Assembly: GCA_002352045.1 (NCBI GenBank)
Contig: DEHT01000094.1
Location: 1,706 to 7,233 of the forward strand
Direction of reading: 5' to 3'
Length of the DNA stretch: 5,528 nt
Source: Chitinophagaceae bacterium UBA2793
GTDB lineage: Bacteria > Bacteroidota > Bacteroidia > Chitinophagales > Chitinophagaceae
Shown here: in pieces, positions 1 to 5,528 of the stretch
Numbering within the stretch: position 1 is the first letter of the stretch
Layout of the letters: each line of letters begins with the position of its first letter
Made by a program: the position numbers and the translations under genes
Notes under the pieces: model-generated
What the model was told of the DNA's origin: nothing
What the model saw: only the letters and a program-made list of their open reading frames with translations
Database searches by the model: none

Positions 1-2435
1 ATGTTCATGTTTAAAATTTCTTCTGCCAAAGGGTCTTCCAAATATTTTTGAATAGCTCTGTGGAGTGGCCTTGCACCAAACTGGCTATCGTAGCCTTTAT
101 CGGCAATAAAATCTTTGGCCTCATTGCTAAGCTCCATGGTAAAGCCCAGGTTGCTCAACCTGTTCATTACACCTTTCATTAAGATGTCTATAATTTCAAA
201 AATATTTTCTTTAGAAAGAGAGTTGAAGATTACCACATCGTCTATCCGGTTTAAAAACTCGGGACTAAAAGTGCGCTTCAAAGCTTTTTCAATAATGGCT
301 TTGTTGTTTTCTTCCGAATGTTCCAATCGGTTGGCAGTAGCAAAACCTACCCCATCGCCAAAATCTTTCAACTGGCGTACACCAATATTGGAAGTCATAA
401 TAATGAGTGTATTTTTAAAATCTACTTTACGGCCAAGGCCATCGGTTAATTGCCCATCATCCAATACTTGTAAAAGAATATTGTAAATATCGGGATGCGC
501 TTTTTCAATTTCATCGAGCAATACCACACTGTATGGTTTGCGTCTAACCCTTTCCGTAAGTTGGCCACCTTCTTCGTAACCCACATAGCCGGGAGGCGCA
601 CCAATTAAACGGCTCACCGTAAATTTTTCCATGTACTCACTCATGTCTATTCTAATGAGGGCATCTTCACTGTCGAACATTTGTTTTGCCAAAGAACGAG
701 CCAACTCTGTTTTACCCACACCTGTAGGACCTAAGAAAATAAAAGTACCAATTGGTTTTTTAGGGTCTTTCAATCCCACCCTGTTTCGCTGAATGGCTTT
801 TACTACTTTGCTAATAGCATCTTGCTGGCCTACCACAGCACCTTTGAGGTCGTCGCCCATGCGGCGTAGCTTTTCGGTTTCGGCCTGCACCATTCGTTTT
901 ACCGGAATGCCCGTCATCATGTGAACCACTTCGGCAATATCTTCTTCTTCTATTGGGTAACGTTTGTTTTTACTTTCTTCTTCCCAATCGGCTTTAGCTT
1001 TTTCCAGGCTTTCCTGCAATCTTTTTTCGGTATCTCTTAACGAAGCGGCTTCTTCAAATTTTTGGCTTTTTACCACTTTGTTTTTTTCCAGCTTAATGTC
1101 TTCTATCTTCTTTTCTAATTCAATTATTTCTTCGGGCACATTAATGTTTTTAATGTGCTTGCGTGCACCCACTTCGTCCATTACATCAATGGCTTTATCG
1201 GGTAGCAAGCGATCCGTCATATATCGGTCGCTCAATTTTACACAAGCTTCCACAGCATCCTGGCTATAGGTAACATTGTGGTAATCTTCGTACTTGCTTT
1301 TGATGTTGTTTAAAATTTCTATGGCTTCGTCAATTGAGGGCTGCTCTACCAATACTTTTTGAAAACGCCTGTCTAATGCACCGTCTTTTTCAATGTGCAT
1401 ACGGTATTCGTCCAATGTGCTGGCACCAATGCATTGCAGTTCACCACGGGCCAATGCGGGTTTAAAAATATTGGAAGCATCTAAAGAACCGCTTGCGCCA
1501 CCGGCACCTACAATGGTATGTATTTCATCTATAAATAAAATTACATCCCTGTTTTTTTCCAGCTCATTCATTATGGCTTTCATGCGTTCTTCAAACTGTC
1601 CACGGTATTTGGTACCGGCAACCAATGCAGCAAGGTCGAGGCTTACTACTCTTTTATCAAATAGCACTCTTGAAACTTTGCGTTGCACAATGCGAAGCGC
1701 CAAACCTTCTACTATGGCCGTTTTACCCACACCCGGTTCACCAATTAAAATGGGATTGTTTTTTTTGCGGCGAGATAAAATTTGCGATACTCTTTCAATT
1801 TCATTTTCCCGGCCAACTATGGGATCCAATGTTCCGTTTTCGGCAAGGCGAGTAATGTCTCTGCCAAAATTATCGAGCACCGGTGTTTTTGACTTTGGTT
1901 GATTGGCAGCTCCGGGTTTTGCGGGGCGTTGCTGCCCGTATTTTCTTTCTTCATCAAAATCATCTTCTTCGTTATACTCTGCCTGCGGCGGTGGTGTGCT
2001 GGTTACAAAACCCAATTCGTTTTTAAAGGCATCGTAATCTAATCCGTATTGCTCTAAAATTTGTGTAGCAATATTTTCTTTGTTTTTTAAAATAGACAGC
2101 ATCAGGTGTTCGCACTCAACCGCAGCACTTTTTAATGCTTTTGCTTCGAGCACTGTAATGCGTATTACTTTTTCAGCCTGCTTGGTGAGGGGCAAAGAAT
2201 TGATGTTGGCGATGGTCTTGCCTGTTTTATCTTTCACCGCCATTTCTATTTCTTTTCTCAATTCAAATAAGTCAACGCTTAAAGATTTCAATATTTTGAT
2301 GGCATTGTTTTCGCCGTCTCTTATTAAACCCAAAACAAGATGCTCTGTGCCAATAAAATCGTTTCCCAACCTTAATGCTTCTTCCCTGCTGTACGAGATT
2401 ATTTCTTTTACCTGGGTGGAAAAATTATTATCCAT
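1..2435 (-). CDS. clpC: ATP-dependent Clp protease ATP-binding subunit ClpC (C-terminus beyond window)
   Basis: Hsp100 AAA+ unfoldase that threads substrates into the ClpP peptidase in the cytosol. The 811 visible codons run without stop or frameshift from ATG at 2435-2433. The order is: two N-terminal Clp repeats (about 5-65 and 82-143); an acidic, proline-containing linker (147-185); AAA domain 1 with Walker A GEPGVGKT (232-239), pore loop KYRG (276-279), Walker B ending FIDE (301-304) and arginine finger DRRF (355-358); a middle domain with a UVR-like coiled stretch (about 430-490); AAA domain 2 with Walker A GPTGVGKT (569-576), pore loop GYVG (616-619), Walker B VVLLDE (637-642), arginine finger R730 and sensor-2 GAR (787-789). 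The VGF tripeptide at 696-698 matches the ClpP-docking loop and, with the UVR-like segment, favours ClpC over ClpB or ClpA. About 30-50 residues probably lie outside. It is first in its transcript, with no ctsR, mcsA or mcsB upstream. Confidence 0.97.
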   Translation of the reverse strand, partial: MDNNFSTQVKEIISYSREEALRLGNDFIGTEHLVLGLIRDGENNAIKILKSLSVDLFELRKEIEMAVKDKTGKTIANINSLPLTKQAEKVIRITVLEAKALKSAAVECEHLMLSILKNKENIATQILEQYGLDYDAFKNELGFVTSTPPPQAEYNEEDDFDEERKYGQQRPAKPGAANQPKSKTPVLDNFGRDITRLAENGTLDPIVGRENEIERVSQILSRRKKNNPILIGEPGVGKTAIVEGLALRIVQRKVSRVLFDKRVVSLDLAALVAGTKYRGQFEERMKAIMNELEKNRDVILFIDEIHTIVGAGGASGSLDASNIFKPALARGELQCIGASTLDEYRMHIEKDGALDRRFQKVLVEQPSIDEAIEILNNIKSKYEDYHNVTYSQDAVEACVKLSDRYMTDRLLPDKAIDVMDEVGARKHIKNINVPEEIIELEKKIEDIKLEKNKVVKSQKFEEAASLRDTEKRLQESLEKAKADWEEESKNKRYPIEEEDIAEVVHMMTGIPVKRMVQAETEKLRRMGDDLKGAVVGQQDAISKVVKAIQRNRVGLKDPKKPIGTFIFLGPTGVGKTELARSLAKQMFDSEDALIRIDMSEYMEKFTVSRLIGAPPGYVGYEEGGQLTERVRRKPYSVVLLDEIEKAHPDIYNILLQVLDDGQLTDGLGRKVDFKNTLIIMTSNIGVRQLKDFGDGVGFATANRLEHSEENNKAIIEKALKRTFSPEFLNRIDDVVIFNSLSKENIFEIIDILMKGVMNRLSNLGFTMELSNEAKDFIADKGYDSQFGARPLHRAIQKYLEDPLAEEILNMN

Positions 2436-2450
2436 GCTTTATAGGTTTAT

Positions 2451-2467
2451 GTTGTTACAATAATAAC
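2451..2467. repeat. Imperfect inverted repeat just upstream of clpC
   Basis: GTTGTTA (2451-2457), a CAA spacer and TAATAAC (2461-2467) form 7-base arms with one mismatch. The centre lies about 24 bases upstream of the clpC ATG. The position would suit an operator or a leader hairpin, but it is short, AT-rich and could be chance. Confidence 0.3.
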
Positions 2468-2514
2468 GATATTTCAAATGGGTAAATACTTAAAAAAAAG
2501 TAAATGTTGATATG

Positions 2515-2543
2515 TTGAAAACTCTGAGGTCAAGGTAGTTTTT
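2515..2543 (+). promoter_or_regulatory. Candidate Bacteroidota-type promoter for the STAS-rnz transcript
   Basis: TTG at 2515-2517 is followed, after 18 bases, by TAGTTTTT at 2536-2543. This resembles the primary-sigma consensus of Bacteroidota (TTTG near -33 and TAnnTTTG near -7), with one mismatch in the -7 element. It would give a leader of about 105 bases before the ATG at 2656. A weaker alternative is TTG at 2564-2566 with TACATTTT at 2590-2597, but its 23-base spacing is long. Such matches arise easily in AT-rich DNA, so this is only a candidate. Confidence 0.25.
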
Positions 2544-2583
2544 ATTGTTCTATTCTTAAAACCTTGAAACGATTTTTCTGAAA

Positions 2584-2620
2584 AAAAATTACATTTTTAA
2601 ACACATACAAAAATTACATT
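2584..2620. repeat. 12-bp direct repeat upstream of the STAS gene
   Basis: The sequence AAAAATTACATT occurs exactly twice, at 2584-2595 and 2609-2620, 25 bp start to start. The second copy ends 35 bp before the ATG at 2656. The period is near two and a half helical turns, so the copies would lie on roughly opposite DNA faces. It may be a regulator site, an AT-rich upstream element or chance. Confidence 0.45.
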
Positions 2621-2655
2621 ATCTTAGAGCGTACCATTTAAAAACATCCAACATA

Positions 2656-3048
2656 ATGAATGTCAAAACAGATACCAAAGAGAGATTTAGTGTTGTAACG
2701 CCGGAAGAAGCAACCATTTCTGCAAATATGACAGAAGAACTGCAACAATTATTAATGGCATTTCTACAAAAAGACATACCGCATGTAGTACTTCAAATGC
2801 AAAATGTAAACAATATTGATGAGGACATTGCCAATTGTATTGCCAATGTTCAACAACAATTTTATGAACAAAATGCCTCCTTTGTAGTGTGTGAACTTAG
2901 GCCCGAAGTAGAAACTATTTTAGATAAAATGGAGTTATTAGATACTATGAACATTACGCCCACTCAAAGCGAAGCCTGGGATATTGTTCAAATGGAGGAA
3001 ATAGAAAGGGAATTGCTGGACGATTTTGAAGAAGGCGAACAAAGCTAA
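2656..3048 (+). CDS. Small STAS-domain (anti-sigma factor antagonist-like) protein
   Basis: A 130-residue soluble protein, predicted cytosolic, with no signal peptide or membrane segment. Residues about 10-115 follow the STAS pattern of SpoIIAA-like antagonists: an early strand (RFSVV), a helix (25-38), a hydrophobic strand (HVVLQM, 43-48), the signature loop, another strand (SFVVCEL, 75-81), and a final helix around EAWDIV (106-111). At the signature loop, where SpoIIAA has D-S-S-G, this protein has D55-E56-D57-I58. The serine phosphorylated by partner kinases is therefore glutamate, so classic phospho-switching is unlikely. The tail (114-130) is strongly acidic. The ATG at 2656 has no Shine-Dalgarno sequence. 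It lies 54 bp before the RNase Z gene on the same strand, so the two are probably co-transcribed. I recall similar short proteins beside RNase Z in other Bacteroidota, but have not checked this. Its role and partner are unknown. Confidence 0.82.
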   Translation: MNVKTDTKERFSVVTPEEATISANMTEELQQLLMAFLQKDIPHVVLQMQNVNNIDEDIANCIANVQQQFYEQNASFVVCELRPEVETILDKMELLDTMNITPTQSEAWDIVQMEEIERELLDDFEEGEQS

Positions 3049-3102
3049 GCAGCTATCCTTAAATTATTGTAGTCTAATCAAATTAACCATAAAACAACCG
3101 AT

Positions 3103-4005
3103 TTGCTCTCCCTTACTATTTTAGGAAGTAATTCTGCCATACCCGCTCATGGGCGCAATCCTACCGCCCAGGTTTTACAAAACCAGGACGACTGCTATCT
3201 TATTGATTGTGGTGAAGGCACTCAGTTACAATTGGCTCGTTATAAAATTAAACGCAGCAAAATAAGCCATATATTTATTTCGCACCTGCATGGCGACCAT
3301 TATTTTGGCCTCATTGGTTTGCTTACCAGCATGGGTTTAATTGGCAGGGTTGCGCCTTTGCATTTACATGGGCCTGCTTTGTTGATTGATATTATTAATC
3401 TCCAACTTAAAGCTGCAGATACCAAACTTCCCTATGAAATTAATTTTCATCCGTTGGGAGAAGAAGGGGTTATAAGTGATGATAAAAAAATTAGGGTGGA
3501 ATGTTTTAAAGTGAATCACCGCATTGATTGCTGGGGATTTATTTTTAGAGAGAAAAAAAATCCACGGAGCATAGACCCCGTAAGAGCGAAAGCCTACGAA
3601 ATACCTGCATCTTATTACGAAGCATTACAAAAGGGAGCCGACTATACCAATAAAAAAGGTACCATCATTCCAAATAGCGAAGTTACTTCGGCTGCATCAT
3701 CTGCTAAATCTTATGCCTATTGTGCAGATACAATTTACAATGAGCAAATTGCAACAATAGTAAAAGAGGTTGATTTGCTTTACCATGAAGCAACCTATTT
3801 AAAAGATTTGGAGCAAAGGGCCGCAGATCGTTATCATTCCACTACTCATCAGGCAGCAAGGATTGCAAATTTAGCCGAAGTAAAAAAATTAATCATCGGT
3901 CATTTCTCTTCAAAGTACGATGAGTTGGATAGTTTTTTAACCGAAGCCAGGGAGGTTTTTGATAACTGCGAATTGGCGTTGGAGGGTACTTGCTTTAAAA
4001 TTTAA
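3103..4005 (+). CDS. rnz: Ribonuclease Z (tRNA 3' endonuclease)
   Basis: A zinc metallo-beta-lactamase-fold endonuclease that removes 3' trailers from precursor tRNAs in the cytosol. At 300 residues it has the usual length of the short bacterial form. The N-terminus (TILGSNSAIP) is typical. The zinc ligands and catalytic residues are all present: HLHGDH at 61-66, H139 in VNHR, D209 in CADT, H245 in the YHST motif and H267 in GHFSS. The stretch of about 145-195, including YEIPASYYEAL and GADYTNKKG, corresponds to the flexible tRNA-binding arm. The start must be TTG at 3103. Upstream in frame there is no ATG, GTG or further TTG before the stop at 3070-3072, and starting here gives the family-typical N-terminus. 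It follows the STAS gene by 54 bp and ends 21 bp from the convergent esterase gene. No strong terminator hairpin is visible in that gap. Confidence 0.96.
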   Translation: MLSLTILGSNSAIPAHGRNPTAQVLQNQDDCYLIDCGEGTQLQLARYKIKRSKISHIFISHLHGDHYFGLIGLLTSMGLIGRVAPLHLHGPALLIDIINLQLKAADTKLPYEINFHPLGEEGVISDDKKIRVECFKVNHRIDCWGFIFREKKNPRSIDPVRAKAYEIPASYYEALQKGADYTNKKGTIIPNSEVTSAASSAKSYAYCADTIYNEQIATIVKEVDLLYHEATYLKDLEQRAADRYHSTTHQAARIANLAEVKKLIIGHFSSKYDELDSFLTEAREVFDNCELALEGTCFKI

Positions 4006-4026
4006 AATTACTGCAATGGTTTATTC

Positions 4027-5208
4027 CTATTTGGTATCAATAACATAGTTAGTCCAATCGGCCATCATAAATTTTAAAAATTCGGGAAACCATTTACGCC
4101 AGGTGGCTTCGTTGTGCTTTCCATCGGGGTCAATGGCGGCATACATTAAAGACGATGAATTTTTGGCAAGCGATTGCATTATATCAAACATATCGTTGAT
4201 ATACTCATCTCCTTCATGAGCGCCCATAAAAAAGAAAAATTTTCCGTTTACTTTGCTTGCAAGAGAATCGGTTAATTGTTTAATGCCGGGTGTTGCTGTC
4301 CAAAATGCCGGTGAAAAAACACCAGCTTTCCCAAAAACAGAAGGGTACTTTAAAGCTGCATAGTAAGAAATTAAACCGCCCATTGAACTCCCTGCAATAA
4401 TGTTGTGATTTTTATCTTGTATAGTTCTGTATCTACTGTCAATAAAGGGTTTTAAGGTTTGAGCTAAAAATTCAACATAGGCTTCTCCTTCCGCTTTCCC
4501 AAATCTTTCATTATCAAAAGGGTTGTATTCATTTAATCTTTTTGGGCCATTATCAATTCCTACTACAATACATTCGTACTGTTTTTTTGCACTAAGCGAA
4601 TCCATCCATTCATCTACCCCCCATTCGCCAAAGCCCGAGCTGAGTTCATTAAATAAATTTTGGCCATCGTGCATATAAAGCACCGGATAATTTTTTTTTG
4701 ACTGCTCATAATCTTTAGGAAGATAAATCCAAATCCTTCTTTTCCGGTTTAGTTGTGGCATTAGAAACGCTGTATCTAAAATGGAAACATTTTTTGATGC
4801 TGTGTTTTTACGTGGTACAGCAGCAAATGAATCTTTCCAGGCTGCTACTGTATATTGAATTAAAGTATCGCTTTGCAGATACACCGAGTAGTTTGCAATG
4901 TCGGCTCCTGATTCGGCACATGCTGTTTTATCCCAATTGCCTCTGGTAAATTTAAACTCATAATTTCCTTTGGGCATATTGGGAATAGAAAGTTCCCAAT
5001 AGCCGGTTGAGTTTTTAAAAAGTCGAAAAGATTCATTGCCAGGATTCCAGCCATTAAAGCTGCCTGCCATAAAAATTGGCTCGTTTGATTTATTTTCAGG
5101 AGCAGCAATAATTTGTATCCTCAAGGTATGCTGAGCCAAAGCAGAATTTGTAATAAAAAATACAAACAGCAACAAAAGCCAATGGAAATATTTTGTTTTA
5201 GTTATCAA
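4027..5208 (-). CDS. Secreted esterase (esterase D/enterochelin-esterase family) with N-terminal carbohydrate-binding-like domain
   Basis: An exported serine hydrolase of 393 residues. Residues 1-25 form a Sec signal peptide: a basic start, a hydrophobic run (10-19), and NSALA before Q26. There is no lipobox, so a periplasmic or extracellular product is expected. Residues about 27-120 form a beta-sandwich resembling starch/glycogen-binding (CBM20/CBM48) modules, with the hallmark AGSFNGWNPG (48-57). Residues about 140-385 are an alpha/beta hydrolase of the putative-esterase family. It has YMHDGQN (178-184), nucleophile S275 in GSSMGG (273-278), histidine H365 in DGKHNE (362-367), and a likely acid at E332 or D334. 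The substrate is unknown: acyl esters on polysaccharide, feruloyl/acetyl xylan esters, or siderophore-type esters are all possible. The TTG start at 5208-5206 is inferred because an in-frame stop lies two codons upstream and a later start would lose the signal peptide. It overlaps the dapA stop by four bases. Confidence 0.9.
   Translation of the reverse strand: MITKTKYFHWLLLLFVFFITNSALAQHTLRIQIIAAPENKSNEPIFMAGSFNGWNPGNESFRLFKNSTGYWELSIPNMPKGNYEFKFTRGNWDKTACAESGADIANYSVYLQSDTLIQYTVAAWKDSFAAVPRKNTASKNVSILDTAFLMPQLNRKRRIWIYLPKDYEQSKKNYPVLYMHDGQNLFNELSSGFGEWGVDEWMDSLSAKKQYECIVVGIDNGPKRLNEYNPFDNERFGKAEGEAYVEFLAQTLKPFIDSRYRTIQDKNHNIIAGSSMGGLISYYAALKYPSVFGKAGVFSPAFWTATPGIKQLTDSLASKVNGKFFFFMGAHEGDEYINDMFDIMQSLAKNSSSLMYAAIDPDGKHNEATWRKWFPEFLKFMMADWTNYVIDTK
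5205..5208 (-). promoter_or_regulatory. Four-base stop/start overlap (TTGA) joining dapA and the esterase gene
   Basis: On the minus strand the bases TTGA contain both the TTG start of the esterase and the TGA stop of dapA. This is the usual arrangement for translational coupling through termination-reinitiation, here with TTG in place of ATG. No separate promoter is possible in this junction unless it lies within dapA. The overlap supports a shared transcript. Confidence 0.7.
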
Positions 5209-5528
5209 TTGTTATGCTGAATATAAGTTTTTACTTTTTGATGTAACTCACTGCTGAGTGGCACTGCCGGTAGTCGAAGATAGTTTTTTATTATACCCAT
5301 TTCTGCTAAAAATGCTTTCACACCGGCAGGATTATTTTCGGCAAACATTAAATCGTATGCCGGCATTAGTAAGCCATTTATTTTTTTAGCATCATTCATT
5401 GCAAACGCAAGAGAATGTTCTATCATTTTACAAAATTCTTTTGGATAAGCATTGGCTGCTACACTAATTACACCTTGCATTCCGCAGGCAATTTGAGGCA
5501 TTGCAAGTGCATCGTCACCACTTACCAC
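5205..5528 (-). CDS. dapA: 4-hydroxy-tetrahydrodipicolinate synthase, C-terminal part (start beyond window)
   Basis: DapA condenses pyruvate with aspartate semialdehyde, the first committed step of the diaminopimelate/lysine pathway, in the cytosol. Only the last 107 codons are in the window, about the final third of a protein usually near 290-300 residues. The visible part starts at the conserved VSGDDAL segment and continues with GVISVAAN, then the C-terminal helices with ENNPAGVKAFL and RLPAVPLS near the end, all characteristic of DapA. The catalytic lysine and tyrosine lie outside. The GTG codon at the window edge is an internal valine of that conserved segment, not a start. The same fold serves N-acetylneuraminate lyases and other aldolases, but the NPAGVK and RLP-VPLS pattern favours DapA. 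It stops with TGA overlapping the start of the downstream esterase gene. Confidence 0.9.
   Translation of the reverse strand: MVSGDDALAMPQIACGMQGVISVAANAYPKEFCKMIEHSLAFAMNDAKKINGLLMPAYDLMFAENNPAGVKAFLAEMGIIKNYLRLPAVPLSSELHQKVKTYIQHNN

Larger units (their letters stand above)
2436..2655. promoter_or_regulatory. Divergent intergenic region between clpC and the STAS gene
   Basis: This 220-bp very AT-rich gap must carry the promoters of clpC (leftward) and of the STAS-rnz pair (rightward). No open reading frame or tRNA-like fold is evident. Neither start codon has a Shine-Dalgarno-like purine run at normal spacing, which is usual in Bacteroidota. The gap holds several small repeats listed separately, plus a tandem ATGTTGA pair (2504-2510 and 2512-2518) and a 7-bp inverted repeat TCAAGGT/ACCTTGA (2530-2536 and 2561-2567, 24-nt loop). 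I could not find a clear Bacteroidota-type promoter for clpC. The nearest -7-like match on the minus strand, TATTATTG (2465-2458), has one mismatch and no upstream TTTG at suitable spacing. Confidence 0.6.

Noticed and set aside
1393..1902. A 169-codon plus-strand open frame inside clpC, with shorter ones at 115-486, 964-1269, 1625-1855 and 2080-2463
   Set aside because: All lie antisense to the uninterrupted clpC frame. Their translations are serine- and leucine-rich without recognisable domains, as expected for shadows of a conserved gene.
1..2435. Possible frameshift or pseudogene in clpC, since no complete frame closes within the window
   Set aside because: Codon-by-codon translation is continuous with all AAA+ motifs intact. 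The frame is open only because the window ends before its stop.
2530..2577. TCAAGGT/ACCTTGA hairpin followed by a T-run as an intrinsic terminator
   Set aside because: The stem is only 7 bp with a 24-nt loop, and it sits between divergent genes where no transcript should end.
2436..2655. Riboswitch, tRNA or small RNA in the clpC/STAS intergenic gap
   Set aside because: No GC-rich stems, tRNA consensus boxes or known riboswitch cores were seen, only AT-rich sequence with short repeats.
4006..4026. Bidirectional terminator between the convergent rnz and esterase genes
   Set aside because: The 21-bp gap has no GC-rich stem. Any terminator would have to overlap the coding ends, and none is apparent.
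4755..5108. Open frames at 4755-4949 (plus) and 4860-5108 (minus)
   Set aside because: They overlap the well-supported esterase gene in other frames and encode no recognisable protein.
5526..5528. GTG at the right edge as the start of a short 107-residue gene
   Set aside because: It encodes the valine of the internal SGDD segment of DapA, so the true start is outside the window.

Overview
The window reads as an ordinary chromosomal segment of a member of the Bacteroidota, possibly Chitinophagia or a related class (the phylum is well supported by protein flavour, the class is a guess). The DNA is AT-rich, start codons lack Shine-Dalgarno sequences, and the protein variants (ClpC with an acidic linker, RNase Z with a short preceding STAS protein, DapA) look like that phylum. 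No mobile element, CRISPR array, tRNA or rRNA is visible.

Layout. Positions 1-2435 (minus strand) hold clpC, the Hsp100 unfoldase of the ClpCP protease. Its start is inside the window and its last few dozen codons lie beyond position 1. I translated it codon by codon and found 811 continuous codons with no stop or frameshift. A 220-bp divergent intergenic region (2436-2655) separates it from two plus-strand genes. These are a small STAS-domain protein (2656-3048) and ribonuclease Z (3103-4005), probably one transcript. Converging on them from the right, on the minus strand, are a secreted esterase with an N-terminal carbohydrate-binding-like domain (4027-5208) and the C-terminal third of dapA (5205-5528, running off the right edge). 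dapA and the esterase overlap by four bases and are probably co-transcribed and translationally coupled.

Functionally these are housekeeping genes: protein quality control (ClpC), tRNA 3'-end maturation (RNase Z) and lysine/diaminopimelate synthesis (DapA). The two less routine genes are the STAS protein, whose usual phosphorylatable serine is a glutamate, and the dapA-coupled exported esterase. Both the RNase Z gene and the esterase gene appear to start with TTG. I found no convincing new multi-gene system. The items most worth a second look are the STAS protein, the dapA-esterase coupling, and small repeats in the clpC/STAS divergent region.
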